DNA from: Saccoglossus kowalevskii
Lineage: Eukaryota > Hemichordata > Enteropneusta > Harrimaniidae
Assembly: GCF_000003605.2 (NCBI RefSeq)
Contig: NW_003122440.1
Location: 63,937-127,936 of the forward strand
Direction: 5' to 3'
DNA length: 64,000 nucleotides
Shown: positions 37,701 to 47,444 of the stretch, in pieces
How positions within the stretch are numbered: the first letter of the stretch is position 1
Layout: each line of letters begins with the position of its first letter
Notes under the pieces: generated by a model
What the model was told of the DNA's origin: nothing
Seen by the model: only the letters and a program-made list of their open reading frames with translations
The model's database searches: none
Translations under genes and position numbers: made by a program

Positions 37701-40700
37701 TATGACGCTGTCACTAGAGGGCGCTATTAGTTGGAGAGACATAGTACATACTGCCTCGTAGAAAAAAAGTATTTCATTATTTTATGTGTAGTTTGCCACT
37801 AAATGCCTGGTTTGCTCGTTTAAAAATGCGACACACTTTAGCTTGTAACAGAGGAAACCAATTGTGTGCATAATCGATTAGACGCCAGGGAGTCCATGGA
37901 GAAACAAGAGTGTGACAAAGATTGCTACGTTGTGGGTGTTCATTGGAACGCGCACTTTCTCTAGATCGCAAAAGTTTTGTAATAAGAAGAATAAACAAAT
38001 ATTTATTATTTAGCTGTATTGAACTTTCTAATTTGACATTGTGTTTGCATAATTTTAAAAGAGATTATATATTCAGTTATTCAAACAATGCTACGATAAT
38101 ATCTTCTCCTATATCCAAGCAGCCTTCACGTGCACACATTACCACATTTGCGTGCACAATAACTGATAGGAGTGTAGTAATATAGAATAAGTGATTAGAA
38201 AATGTTTTATTAAACGGATAATGTGGTCATAATTGCGCATATGCGAGTTTGTTTCAGTATCTGATGTATACGCAGTTGTCAAACGTAATATGACATACAA
38301 GCAATAATCCTGACTAATGTTCCTGTTTGGTGGGACTCACCGCACGCATGCGCAGTTATATATGGTGGTACTATTCTATGAGAAACCGGTCGTCTTGCCT
38401 TGTAGTGTTTTAATTAGCCACGTTTTACCCGACAGCGCTTGCACAGAGCGGTGAATACAGAAGATTTGGTTTCATCTAAGGCTAATATGCAAGAAATGAT
38501 CACCATGGTTAAGAAGGGACAATTCACTAAGATGTTTCAGAGAGAACAACTCAGAAGAAAGTCTGTAAGTATAGTTTGTTATATAGATACAGATTTGTTG
38601 TTGAATGTATAATAATCACCAAATAGATTTACTGCAGACACTGCATTGACGGTGGTAGGTTGTACACCTAACGTTTGGTTGATGTTGTTTGTTTATTCTC
38701 AGTCACGACGATCCATGCAAGACATGGATATAACTTACCAAGGTCACACAGTAGTAGATTTTAGAAGTGACGTAAGTGGTGTATTCAACACACAATGAAT
38801 TACGCATGCCACGACCTAACTTTCTCATTGGCAGATTCGATTACAGATGTGACTCACATTTGGCACTTCACTTCTTATCAGTATTTTGCTCCGATCGACT
38901 GGATTCTCCAAAACTATGCAGACCATTTACAGGTTCTAGTGCCATGCAAGCATGTCATCAAATTTGCCATACTTTTTGTTATAATCAATATAATTCGCCG
39001 GGTAATCTTGGATAATAATGCAAATGCTGATACACAATAGTGATTAAGCATAATACTAAGGGCGCTAGCGAGTCGTTGACTCTTCTCTTGCAGCGCCAAG
39101 CAACATAACAGAACGCGTCAAAATATTCATTTGGTGATTGAGTGGCGCCTTCGTTCGTGCACACATTTTAAGTGTTCGTTTCATAGGGCAGTGTATCATG
39201 ACGCATAAAGACACATTACACAAAACAATGTTTGATTTGAATTTGAATGAATGTAAGTTATAATAGGTCGAAAAAGATGAATACGAGATTAGTGATGATT
39301 TTCAGACACTTATCTTTGAAAGTTTTATTTTACGCAGAAAGCCGTCATAAGTAAATGGTAAAGATATTCCTGGTGAACGCAATTTCACATCGGGTACTCA
39401 TTGATCGAGAATTAAATTAGTGCCTAAAAAGGCTTCCTCCACATCACAGATTGAGTCAATTTCTTATTAGTGTCGCCACTGTAAACTATAATGCCCTTTC
39501 CACTCCTCCTACGCGACTAAAACGTCCGACCAGCAGAATCACTGCAATCCCGTTCAATGAATTCATGGTGAGAGTCTATTTTGTAGACGCTGCAAGAGAG
39601 AGTCAACTGCTGGCTTTGCCTGGCAGTATGGCGTATACCAGCAACTGTATTGCCGATGTTGTTTATCGAAAACATGGGAATATTAACGGTTTATGTAAAC
39701 ATATTAATGCTGGCAATCGTGGTGAAACTGTTAGCCCTGGGTAATGTACTAGGGCATATAAGGAATAACATTAATATATGGTGATTAGTTATAGTAATGG
39801 TGATTAATTATTCAAATAATGCAACATCATGTTCTGGGAACCTTGAATCAAAACACATACTTTTCAATATTGACATGTTGGATTACGTGTAATATTATGC
39901 TGTGATAACCTTGCGTGTTTTAATTTATTAAGTTAGTATACCATTGACGGTAACCAAATTCAGAAGGTCGGTAGGTGGTGCGTTATCCGTGGCTTCAAAT
40001 GCATAAAGTTGCCAGTAATTGTTGAGCACCGATCAGTTTGGCTCCCTGAACGTAAATCGTTATACAAGGAAATTTGTTTACAAGATTTCAGAGTATATGT
40101 GCATTATTTACGATTTACCGTGTGGTGTATGGGAATTTCGCTGATAAATACAAATCTCTAGCTCTAAATTCAAATAAGTGCATTAACTCATTCACAAGGG
40201 CGTAAGGATCATTGCACGTTTTCCATCATCAATTTTCAATTCTCCTTAAAAATAAAAATAGCGCATTAATTTACCTATTAACTGCTTCTAGGTTATATTT
40301 GTATTCTAAATAACAACCTGCATTGATTCTAAGAGAATAAAGTGTAAACCACATTACGCCTATGAATATGTTATTGGATAATAAAGTTTATTCTTTTTTG
40401 AAACCTATTTTCCAATTTCAGATGATGCGAAGAGAGTCGAACATGGAAATGGGATCAGATGCAAATTTAAAGGATCTCATTGATTCTGTTGCATGGTAAG
40501 AAATTCCACTGAAAATATATACTATAAATAAACTATTACTATATACTGTACAATACTTTCTTACTGCTTGGCATGAGATGAAATTTCATTGGAAACCTTT
40601 ACAATTAACTTGAAGTTTTGAAGTTAGATAAAATGAATTGCATGACATGGCGATCTTTATTATCATATGCATTAAACACAGGTTCCCCGTGGATTTTTCT

Positions 40701-41956
40701 AAGTGATGTTGACATATAATATAAGGTTATGACAGTTAGATCACATACTTACAAATCCATATCCATTATCTCAAGGACGCTTTTCAGTTGTATGCGTTGC
40801 ATACTTGTACACAATACGTTGAATAGACTGGCGTGTATTCTTCTATTCCACTTAACAATGCCACTGTATTTGCCAACTTGTCACGTTTGCCAATTAGTCA
40901 TATCCATTTTTCTCAGATTTTCGTGAAATATTTCATTCCATTTATATCTGCACGACATTTTATAATGTTGAGAAACAACTGAACTATGAATTGAATGAAT
41001 TTTGGGGTCATTAATTGGGTATTGATGCTGTTAAAGCATGTGTAGTAATACTTTATTTATTTGTCATTCCAAGGGTAAAAAATGACAGCAAGAGGCCCAG
41101 CCTTCAAGAGGAGAGTAACCATGGTAACGGATTTAATAGAGCGAAGGAGAAAGAGATGGAAGCTAGGCAGGATTCCAGGAAAGCTTCTTTCCATTGTTAC
41201 CGACCAAATCGTCTGCCAGACATTCCTAGCGACAGTGACACGTCCTACGACAATTTACAACGATTTTCACCATCGGGAGAGTTGGTAAGGTTTTCTCCAC
41301 ACGGCGATGTAATCAGTCAATCTCCGTCAGACTCAATGAATGAATTAGAACAATTGGAAAACACAAGGTGGGATGAGCATGAGCAAGATAGCTTTCTCAG
41401 TTTGAACTCTAATCCAGGGGAAGATGACAACGTATGTTATCCCAGTTTAGGTAATCCTGAAAGTCATGAACAATCTGACAGTTTTGATAGAAGGTACCGT
41501 CCACGTTGTTTAAGTTCGGAAAATAGTAACGTTCATCCGGAGCAGTATCTTGGAGCCCACGGTATTCTAAATAGGTATAATGGACAAACTAAATTTGGGT
41601 CGTGGACAGAAGATGAGGATGAGGAGGATGAGGATGAAGAAGACCATGAACCGAGTGAAACACACCCAATGATGATGGAAGATAACCTGCCAAGATACAG
41701 TCAGTTGTTAACAAATCAGCGTGATTATGCAAATAGTTCTTTTAAAAACCCTCAGTTTGGCGAAGATTATTCAAACAGATATGACCCTTACGACCCAGTT
41801 CTATTTGACCCAAGGCAACTGTCGAAGGAAGAACTTGTAGTGAAGTGGCGACACTCTCAACGAGAACTAACGAAGCGCCTCGGTAAAGCTCTGAGCGAAA
41901 AGGCCAAACTGGAAATGCGGGTGTCTGAATTACAATCTCAGCTGGACGACAGGTGA
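22183..41956 (+). CDS. GluN3 (GRIN3)-like NMDA-type ionotropic glutamate receptor subunit, 5'-incomplete, spliced
   Basis: Encodes a ligand-gated cation-channel subunit of the plasma membrane. Joined exons 22183-22763, 23283-24324, one of 27008-27150 or 27545-27690, 29477-29610, 36860-37027, 37403-37536, 38436-38564, 38703-38771, 40422-40495 and 41074-41956 keep phase throughout and give about 1,118 residues without the missing signal-peptide exon. The order is amino-terminal domain, S1, M1, M2 pore loop, M3 (SYTANLAAY), S2, M4, cytoplasmic tail. Assignment to GluN3 rests on the pore-region KPPKC, the GRNR after M1, KPFGEEGYGIGLP in S2, LSQRLHRAVNT after M4 and a C-terminal coiled coil, all close to vertebrate GRIN3 as I recall them. 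Unusual points are the duplicated S2 exon, Ser-His in the pore, and a pocket with His and Tyr at positions where GluN2 has them. The first exon is outside the window or in the gap. The intron with the LINE is 7.2 kb. Confidence 0.93.
23283..24324 (+). CDS. GluN3-like receptor, exon 3: end of amino-terminal domain, S1, M1, M2 pore loop, M3
   Basis: The acceptor TTGTTTACAG and donor GTAAGT bracket 1,042 nt entering in phase 2 and leaving in phase 0. Order: TSFMGQTGYINL (end of the amino-terminal domain); the S1 cysteine pair CLTGVLC; KRCCSGLGIDL; then ENHGAFENGQW and SITSERSRVIDF, which carry the agonist-contacting His (23785-23787) and carboxylate-binding Arg (23884-23886). M1 is WSVWILVFVTVNIVAIAITI. 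M2 contains NIAFSILFSHTVKSKPPKC, with Ser (24157-24159) and His (24160-24162) at the selectivity-filter N and N+1 positions. M3 ends SYTANLAAYMAGQ, the intact gating motif. The third cysteine of the usual CCxGxC is Gly here. Open throughout with no defect. Confidence 0.95.
24325..27007 (+). other. Intron between M3 exon and S2 cassette exons
   Basis: 2.7 kb of AT-rich sequence with GTAAGT donor and a GTTCCAG acceptor. An open frame at about 25814-25999 looks weakly like an S2 segment but lacks usable splice sites (see rejected items). No transposon recognised. Confidence 0.8.
27008..27150 (+). CDS. GluN3-like receptor, exon 4a: S2 lower-lobe segment, cassette version A
   Basis: The acceptor GTGTATAGTTCCAG precedes TAT at 27008; the donor is AA|GTGAGT at 27151. 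The exon is 143 nt, phase 0 in and phase 2 out. The product YPLRKGIKFATQNGSSCENY (first 20 residues) aligns with the GRIN3 segment [21 protein letters not shown]. The Ser-Ser pair at 27050-27055 corresponds to residues that contact the agonist alpha-carboxyl in NMDA receptors. The strand before it reads FATQ rather than the family's FGTV. The helix part reads PDVGRFMEPFNVEDADQAIE. This is the first of two duplicated alternatives. Confidence 0.88.
27151..27544 (+). other. 394-nt intron separating the two S2 cassette exons
   Basis: Donor GTGAGT at 27151 and acceptor ACTCGAAG ending at 27544, preceded by a pyrimidine-rich run (TTGTTTTGTTGTACTTTATT, about 27508-27527). The length would allow steric or RNA-structure control of exclusive splicing, but I identified no clear docking-site pairing by eye. 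Confidence 0.75.
27545..27690 (+). CDS. GluN3-like receptor, exon 4b: S2 lower-lobe segment, cassette version B
   Basis: The acceptor CTCGAAG precedes GTT at 27545; the donor AA|GTGAGT is at 27691, the same hexamer as in version A. The exon is 146 nt (one codon longer than A), also phase 0 in and phase 2 out. The product starts VHSPDGSLTIGTVTGSSIQV and continues YLTRNHPKLAKFMDNYIQDC. It aligns without internal gaps to version A at about 11 of 48 positions (T, GSS, Y, N, P, FM, A, K) and keeps the agonist-contacting Ser-Ser (27590-27595). Its IGTV strand is closer to the family consensus than version A. If A and B were joined in one mRNA the frame would shift to a TGA at 27567-27569. Confidence 0.82.
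27691..29476 (+). other. Intron after the S2 cassette exons
   Basis: 1.8 kb with donor GTGAGT and acceptor GATCTTAAG. No coding segment recognised. A 128-bp inverted-repeat element lies at 28181-28308, and a short GGCACTTT repeat at about 28919-28942. Confidence 0.8.
28181..28308. mobile_element. Short inverted-repeat element (possible MITE)
   Basis: CTTCAG (28181-28186) and CTGTCTAGG (28188-28196) on the left are mirrored by CCTAGACAG (28284-28292) and CTGAAG (28303-28308) on the right. The right arm has ten extra bases between the two blocks. The element is 128 bp with no coding capacity. No clear target duplication is visible, so its transposon nature is a guess. Confidence 0.35.
29477..29610 (+). 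CDS. GluN3-like receptor, exon 5: S2 segment with the ligand aspartate
   Basis: The acceptor GATCTTAAG and donor GTGAGA bracket 134 nt entering in phase 2 (the AA of either cassette exon plus G makes Lys) and leaving in phase 1. The product SGKLDAFIYDSPVIEY carries the Asp that binds the agonist amino group (29505-29507), preceded by Tyr (29502-29504). Vertebrate GluN3A has Met, GluN1 Trp and GluN2 Tyr at this preceding position. DPECQLVSVGKPFGEEGYGI follows, with one cysteine of the conserved S2 disulfide. The open frame runs on into the intron to 29672, but the next exon fits only from the donor at 29611. Confidence 0.93.
33195..34945 (+). mobile_element. Decayed, 5'-truncated LINE (non-LTR retrotransposon) with reverse transcriptase
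   Basis: Conceptual fragments match one well-known invertebrate LINE reverse-transcriptase family. In order: NRFQVLGDT … QEVLGYRRKERK (linker after the endonuclease), KKSARKDKREFMEKLATDAQ, FANRTTVVKDKNGKVLMTEE and YFRDILNRPDSEEVADI (thumb-proximal region), IIVKLPKK, QAGFRAGRGCIDQIFLLRTI, YINYID, TGVRQGCMISPTLFLIIIDS, and the terminal RRWRWLGHVLKMGRTR … LRWTTPWKRK. The frame changes several times and contains stops. The catalytic box corresponding to FADD reads FAHN, and a long segment after KTKIMKMKN is missing. It is therefore dead. The endonuclease domain is absent, consistent with 5' truncation. The clade (RTE- or CR1-like) is not settled. It lies in sense orientation inside the receptor gene's large intron. 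Confidence 0.9.
36225..36575. repeat. Dispersed repeat with two diverged tandem monomers (about 150 bp)
   Basis: After a GTCTGTCATCCTCTGTCGTC lead-in, the block around TTCATTTCTGGTTAATATGA followed by TATTTTCGACTTC (about 36290-36325) recurs as TATCATTTCTAGTAAAAGAT followed by GATATTTTCGACATC (about 36439-36475). The surrounding sequence is also similar. A further partial copy lies near 44365-44465 (CATATTTGTACATTTTGTGA there versus CATATTTGTTCATTTCGTGA here). The element family is not named. Confidence 0.55.
36860..37027 (+). CDS. GluN3-like receptor, exon 6: end of S2 and pre-M4 linker
   Basis: The acceptor TTTTTTCCTCAAG and donor GTAAGC bracket 168 nt, phase 1 in and phase 1 out. The product GSTMKEPLSLHILEYETDGY then LEELQQKWFGTMICYKEGDL corresponds to GRIN3 SPLTANISELISQYKSHGF … DKWYRVVPCGK. 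The second cysteine of the S2 disulfide (MIC) is kept. This is the position of AMPA-receptor flip/flop exons, but only one copy is seen here. Confidence 0.93.
37403..37536 (+). CDS. GluN3-like receptor, exon 7: M4 transmembrane helix
   Basis: The acceptor GATTCCTCATAG and donor GTAATT bracket 134 nt, phase 1 in and phase 0 out. The product GLFIMLLFGIGVGGMILLLE is the M4 helix, followed by YIMYNYAVPRLHSQPDKRNW, close to the GRIN3 segment after M4 (EHIVYRLLLPRIKNK). Confidence 0.93.
38436..38564 (+). CDS. GluN3-like receptor, exon 8: membrane-proximal C-tail
   Basis: The acceptor CGTTTTACCCGACAG and donor GTAAGT bracket 129 nt, phase 0 on both sides. The product starts RLHRAVNTEDLVSSK, matching the conserved SQRLHRA(I/L)NT of GRIN3, and ends FQREQLRRKS, a basic patch. 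Being symmetric, the exon could be skipped without frame change. Confidence 0.88.
38703..38771 (+). CDS. GluN3-like receptor, exon 9: short C-tail exon
   Basis: The acceptor TTTGTTTATTCTCAG and donor GTAAGT bracket 69 nt (23 codons), phase 0 on both sides. The product is SRRSMQDMDITYQGHTVVDF then RSD. RRKS/SRRS across the junction is a basophilic-kinase-like context. There is no recognisable homology; support comes from splice sites, phase and position. Confidence 0.7.
38772..40421 (+). other. Intron in the C-tail region
   Basis: 1.65 kb with GTAAGT donor and TTTCCAATTTCAG acceptor. A 97-codon open frame at 39451-39744 has no flanking phase-compatible splice sites that I could defend and no family match. 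Nothing else seen. Confidence 0.65.
40422..40495 (+). CDS. GluN3-like receptor, exon 10: C-tail exon
   Basis: The acceptor CCAATTTCAG and donor TG|GTAAGA bracket 74 nt, phase 0 in and phase 2 out. The product is MMRRESNMEMGSDANLKDLI then DSVA. It is joined to the next exon through a Trp codon (TG plus G). No homology; supported by splice sites and phase. Confidence 0.72.
41074..41956 (+). CDS. GluN3-like receptor, last exon: acidic tract and C-terminal coiled coil
   Basis: The acceptor TTTGTCATTCCAAG precedes G at 41074; the frame stays open for 293 codons to TGA at 41954-41956. The exon encodes a polar, probably disordered cytoplasmic tail with an acidic run (EDEDEEDEDEED), then LSKEELVVKWRHSQREL followed by TKRLGKALSEKAKLEMRVSE and LQSQLDDR, a predicted coiled coil. 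Vertebrate GRIN3 also ends in a short coiled-coil-like helix. The ATG at 41015 lies in intron sequence and is not a start. The frame after the stop stays open for 25 more codons with helix-like composition (see findings). Confidence 0.88.
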
Positions 41957-42305
41957 TATTTCGCCCTAATCTCAGAGGCGCAGGTTCTCACTGCCCAGAT
42001 GGATAAACGCAAATATGAAGGTAAACCGAGGTGATGACGTAAAAAAGACAGGGTTGTTGTATCAACACCTATTTTTTTTACAATTGTTGATGAGGTGGTC
42101 GAGAAACGAACGTTGAATAAGTCGGACAGAGTTACGATCAATGGAATTTGTATAAAGGCGGCAAACAAATCACTGGAAACTGAAATGTGTTCCCACTTAA
42201 TAAGCTGCTCGCTTGGACCTGCTGTTTGTTTTTTGTTTATTAACCGACATTTTATGACGGTGCTCTGGAAATTGCGAAGGAATAAAAATGGTGCAAATAT
42301 GTAGC
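41957..42305 (+). promoter_or_regulatory. Probable 3' UTR with poly(A) signal of the receptor gene
   Basis: AATAAA at 42281-42286 is the first canonical poly(A) signal after the stop codon at 41954. A minus-strand frame of 164 codons overlaps this region but matches nothing known. Confidence 0.45.
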
Positions 42306-44364
42306 TATACTTGCTAGATGCAGGCTTCTCTCCATAATCAAGCCATGGCGTAACACAACGTGTAAACTTACCACTGCACTCTTGCCTGGCTCTTCTCTTC
42401 AATGTGAGTCTTTTTTTCGTTTTGTATGTCATTTAATTTCCTGTGCCTTTACATATGTACCAGTATTTATCTCACAATTTGTGACGTTGTACACAGTTTA
42501 AGTTCGCATACTGTACACTACTTATTTCCTGATGTAATTTACAGTAAGCAAACTAAAATCGCATTCACGTCACCTAGTTTACTTGACTTCGTTGACTGTT
42601 CTTGGTGTACAGAGTGGAATCGCAATGCACCATAACTTGGCATTTTTGTAATGGCCGCTATTGTCGCATTTTATTTAGATCATATATTAACCAACACATT
42701 GCTGTGAATGAGGCATTGCAGGTTGTAATAAATATAGGCGTCAGGGAAATTCTGCTACGGCATCGCGTATCTACAATAATTACTAGTGGTGTCATTGATG
42801 AGAGGTGGCGATCTCGCGAAGCGCATACAGTATCCATCCCTGGCAATTTCTTTCACCGCATGCATGTACATCAGTCACGTTCTTTGTTACGACAAACTTA
42901 ATGCAGGCTTTCACGATCGTGGTGTTTCAATGTTCACATATCAAAATAAATCAGCTATTAATCCTAAAATCAAGCCGCAAAGAAAACTCTAGAACTCACA
43001 GATTATTTAAAGACCGAAATGTGGGAACACTGTCGTCATTTGATTATACCACGCCGTATCCATGGTTACCTGGGTAAATACAAGGAACGAGTCTCAGGGC
43101 AAGAGAGCCTGTGCGTCTGTGATTAGGACAGAACGCAACATTTTTTACAATATATTATAGAAAAAGTAGGAGAACTGCAGACTATAAACTTTTTTTCATG
43201 ATGTAAATTAGGAATTTTCCTTTTCATTTTTAAAAGAGACATAATTAATGCAAGATATTTAGCTTCCAAGTTTGACAGCAAGCAGGTTCTTGCTGCGATG
43301 TTGTAATCCGTTGAATTTTGACATGAATTATTGATTGATTGATTTGTAATTGCTTAATTCATATAACTTGATGTTTATAGTGTTTTCATTCACGGGTTTT
43401 ATTGTCAGCGTAAAACTATAATGCAAGAGTAAATAACTCTTAATACACATACTGACATCTACCACCAGTTTATGCCTGGTATCTGACACGCATGCGCAAT
43501 GAAAGCTGGGATCAGCGTGTGTATGCAACAATTGTCAGATTATCGAACTAGTGAACTCCCGAATCATATCTCCGTGAAGACAGCTGGTAATATATAAATG
43601 TGGCTTCACTACTGTTTTGTTATAATAGGTGTTAACATCTTTAGTCGTTGCAGTTTTATCAGTCCAATTGTTTGGATAATATTTGGATATTGCGTTTTCC
43701 AGGAAAAGCATTTTTCATTTCGGTTGTTTTTCGTTGCCCTGTTTGGCGGTAGCAGTTATGTTGGAAATGACATTTTGGCCCGTTGAGCTTTGTTTAAAGT
43801 GAACAGCCTGAGTCTAGTATTTAATTTTATTTCATGAACGGTATTCAATTAAATCATACTTTATAACTAATCCGAAGACTATTTTCATTAAAATGGAAAA
43901 TATCTTGATAGTTCGTTATTTGTGAACTCCAATTTTGCATCCATATATTGGTTTCACCACAACTGGCGTAAGTGTACGAATATACGTCATACGACGTGAC
44001 AGTGATATGTCAGCCGTGAGAAGAAGAAAGTTTGTTATTTTTGGAGTTGAACTGTTTTGTTTAATATTTCCCTTACGAAAAATTATACTGTATTGAAATA
44101 CCAATTATTTTGTGTAATTAGTAGTATATTACATCGGTTCATAATCACATATCGGTTGGCGAATGTCCGACATCTTTTTTTCATGCAAGTATAATGTAAT
44201 TTATCATTTGAAACATGATTCCCTCGTCTCGTCTTACAGGGAAGCTACAATTAAACACAATTATGAAATTGTATGTGCGAAAAGCCCGGCTGTAACAACG
44301 TCCGTGTTCAATTATTTCTAAACAATTTTGTCACTTTTTGTGAAGGATCTTATTTCCAACCAGC

Positions 44365-44465
44365 ACGATCGCTTCGATTATTGATTCATTAGGTTGATCT
44401 TCATCATATTTGTACATTTTGTGACGAGTTTGTTTTTAAATTTCTATTTTTAATTTGTACGTATA
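44365..44465. repeat. Partial copy of the dispersed repeat seen at 36225-36575
   Basis: CATATTTGTACATTTTGTGA and the following ATTTCTATTTTTAA track closely resemble CATATTTGTTCATTTCGTGA and TTTTCTAACTTTAG in the other locus, in the same order. Diverged and partial. Confidence 0.4.
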
Positions 44466-45631
44466 TACAACTAATCTGTCAGTTCCAACCTAAGTGACCG
44501 ACGTCACTCGATTTGTTTCATACAATGGCAGTGTCACGTGACATCACGTACTAATCGGGACTCTGCGCATGGTGACGGGCGACGAAAACATGCAAATGAT
44601 CGATGTGTTCGCCAAATATGATTCGGGTGGAGTTCAATGTCAAATTACGTATAGCATGACATTTGAAATAATGTATACACATTTTGCTCACGTTTCTTTT
44701 TTAAATTATTTTATGAATGACTACCAATCACACATTTGATATGCACTGGTTGCTTTGAACAAAGTCATGTTACTTTCCGTTAGGGAATTGTAAAATTTAT
44801 TTGTGATACTAATTTATATTTCTAATTCAATTTTGGGTAAGTTTAGTTGTTAGTGTCTAACAAATTATAAGATCGAGAGACCACAAAAAGGGCACTTATA
44901 AAGAATTTTGAGTTGAAACAGTTTGTCTTGCAAGTCATGAACAGAATCCAGGGTACCCAGACTACTATTAAAGTGGCATTCACATTCTGCAAATTTGTGT
45001 GGCAGAATTCCAATATATATATTGAGATTGTCGATGTGTACTGACAAATTAACTGCAGACTAATGAGTGATATGGTAACCATGGACACTCGCTGAGTTTG
45101 ATATTCACATTACATGTATGGCTCAGTCTGAGAGATACGAAACTATAGTACTCACAAGAATAGGTGGAAAGGACAAAGCAGGATATCTATTTTTAATATT
45201 TCAGATTTGTTTGCATATTTGTAGCTTGTGAATGCAACCTTAAAACACTGGGGTCTCTAGGTATTTACATTCTAGTGTGTGGTTCGCTGTTTTTTAAAAA
45301 AAAATATTAATTAATACAAATATAACGTGTTACTTAGTGATTATTATTTACTAAACCCATCACGATATCATTTTGTGTAAACACATTTGTTCAAAGAGCT
45401 TGTTGTATTTGGTGTTCCTCGAATGTCCATCATGATTTGCGTTGAAGTAAACAATCGAATTTGTACAAGTTCCGTAGTAAAATAAATCCGCTGTTGCGGA
45501 GCTCAGAACTGAAGTAAGCTTCCGTTTCTGAGGGCGTAAGATGCACAAACCAAGCGAGATTTGGGCGAGAGAAACACCAAATTGTATAAACATTTTATGA
45601 AATAAAAATCACTCAAGGAACGTTACTACAC

Positions 45632-45633
<2 letters not shown>

Positions 45634-45667
<34 letters not shown>

Positions 45668-45675
45668 ATATTATT
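45634..45675. repeat. Trinucleotide microsatellite (ATT)n
   Basis: About 14 copies of ATT with one interruption near 45666. Confidence 0.95.
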
Positions 45676-47444
45676 ACACATGTTCCTGCATGTGTCATAC
45701 GCCGCTCAGGACACAAGCAACGTAACTGAAAATGTCTATTGAGGGCGCATGTCACGCATGTGTGTTGGAATTATAATTGAGATCGATTAATATCAATATT
45801 ACCGGTTCTTAACAATATACATTGTCAGAAAAATGTAATGGTATTATTAGTGTGTGTGTGTGTGTCGCTTATAACCTATATAAAATTAGGTAGGCAACAA
45901 CTGAATCGATAGGATAGCAAATAAACTGAAATAAACAAAATAACGCAGATACGTTAAGGGAAAAAAACACCCACAGCGCCACCATTGTCCGATTTCTACT
46001 GATCCTTTCAGTGAATTGACTTTATTATACCCAAGCCATAATAATAGGGCTAATGGAAAACAGTTGTCATAGTAACGGACTACACCGTGTATGCTCTAAC
46101 GTGTATTCTTAATAAATTAAGTACTTACATATGGAAGCCAAACTTGTTATACGATTTTTCCTCTGTCACTGAGGTCGATTATGAATACGGAGTGAAATGA
46201 AAGTAGAATGAGTTTCTTTTAAAAGGTGTGAAACTATTTTCGCGGGTACATACAAAGAAGGATGCCATTTTTCCTACGAATAAATGATATACAAGCCATC
46301 CAAAGGCATCCCGGGAGCAAACAAATGTGTTTGAAAATATTCATGTGATATTTATATTTCATGCCAATAAATGATCTGGTGTTCAGTTAACAGAAAACAC
46401 GAACGCAATCACCCTCTCATCGTCGTTTTTTTCAACTTGTGTTCAACATATTATGTATTTTGAATACGCGCCCTGTCCCTGTGTTCTAACATAAACATTG
46501 TAAAATAATGACTCTGACAATGACATTTAAACTGAATATGCAAGTATTTGTCCCGCCGAGGAATGTGGCGTGAAACAAAATAACATTACTTCGACGGCAA
46601 AGTAACGTTGACATTCACAATTGTAATGGCAAAGACCATTGACTAGAACATGCATGACCTTGTCAATCTAACAATACTTGCAATGCTAAAGCTGTGGACA
46701 TTCAAACAATTGAGAAAAAAAATGCAGACATACGTCATTCGACTGTACGGATTAACTGCAGATTTATAGAATGTGTTTAGCCGTCACGTTCGATTATATA
46801 CAATTATGCCTAGTTACTGTCCAAGTATGAACATGTACGCACATTTCAAATCACAAACAATATGCCGTTTTAACGACCATGTGTTGCTATGACAACCAAC
46901 TTACATTTCCGTCCCTCGGTGTGCGCGGTATCAATCTTAATGGAATGTACATACAATATTTGATTCGATGTCAGGCGATCCTTGTATCGGATTATCGCCG
47001 TCAAACCACGGTTGATGACGAGATTTGAACACTGAGCCTCCTAACGGCGAGACGTACTCTCCCGGAGTCCCAACGGCGGGCTTATAAGGCATGCAGTTGT
47101 ACAACATTCTTTAAAAACATGGCGCCTTTCTCTCTGTCAGAGGAAATCTAAATTTTTATTATCATAAACATTCATCACTATTTATTGCACAGATGGTTCT
47201 TTCTTGTTGCGCGCCATCAAAACTTGAATCAACATTCTCAATACATTTCTTTATCGTGTTCGTCATTATTTGACGGACGCATTTACGCAGATAAATAGCC
47301 TTTGTGAATTTTTCATTATTAATAAAAGTTTTCAGAATAAACAAAATGGACCAGATAAAACCTTATTATGTAAAGTAATACATAACTGCCACTTCCCTGG
47401 TAGAGAAATATTAATCGCGTATGTTGCCTGTACTTTATATTCAA

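Larger units (their letters stand above)
42306..47444. other. Intergenic stretch between the receptor gene and the 39-bp array
   Basis: No exon recognised. It contains a partial dispersed repeat (44365-44465), an ATT microsatellite (45634-45675) and a short GT run (about 45849-45863). Open frames are all under 100 codons and without motif. Confidence 0.6.

Noticed and set aside
39451-39744. 97-codon plus frame inside the receptor's C-tail intron
   Set aside because: No phase-matching acceptor and donor that I could defend and no similarity to receptor tails.
41938-42432. Minus-strand frame of 164 codons over the receptor 3' end
   Set aside because: No recognisable motif, and it overlaps a well-supported exon end and probable 3' UTR. 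Likely chance.
46980-47085. tRNA-like sequence on the minus strand (GTTCAAATC B-box, GTCTC/GAGGC arm)
   Set aside because: The anticodon-like stem pairs only with a wobble and an 8-nt loop, the T arm does not pair and no acceptor stem forms. At best a decayed tRNA-derived SINE fragment.
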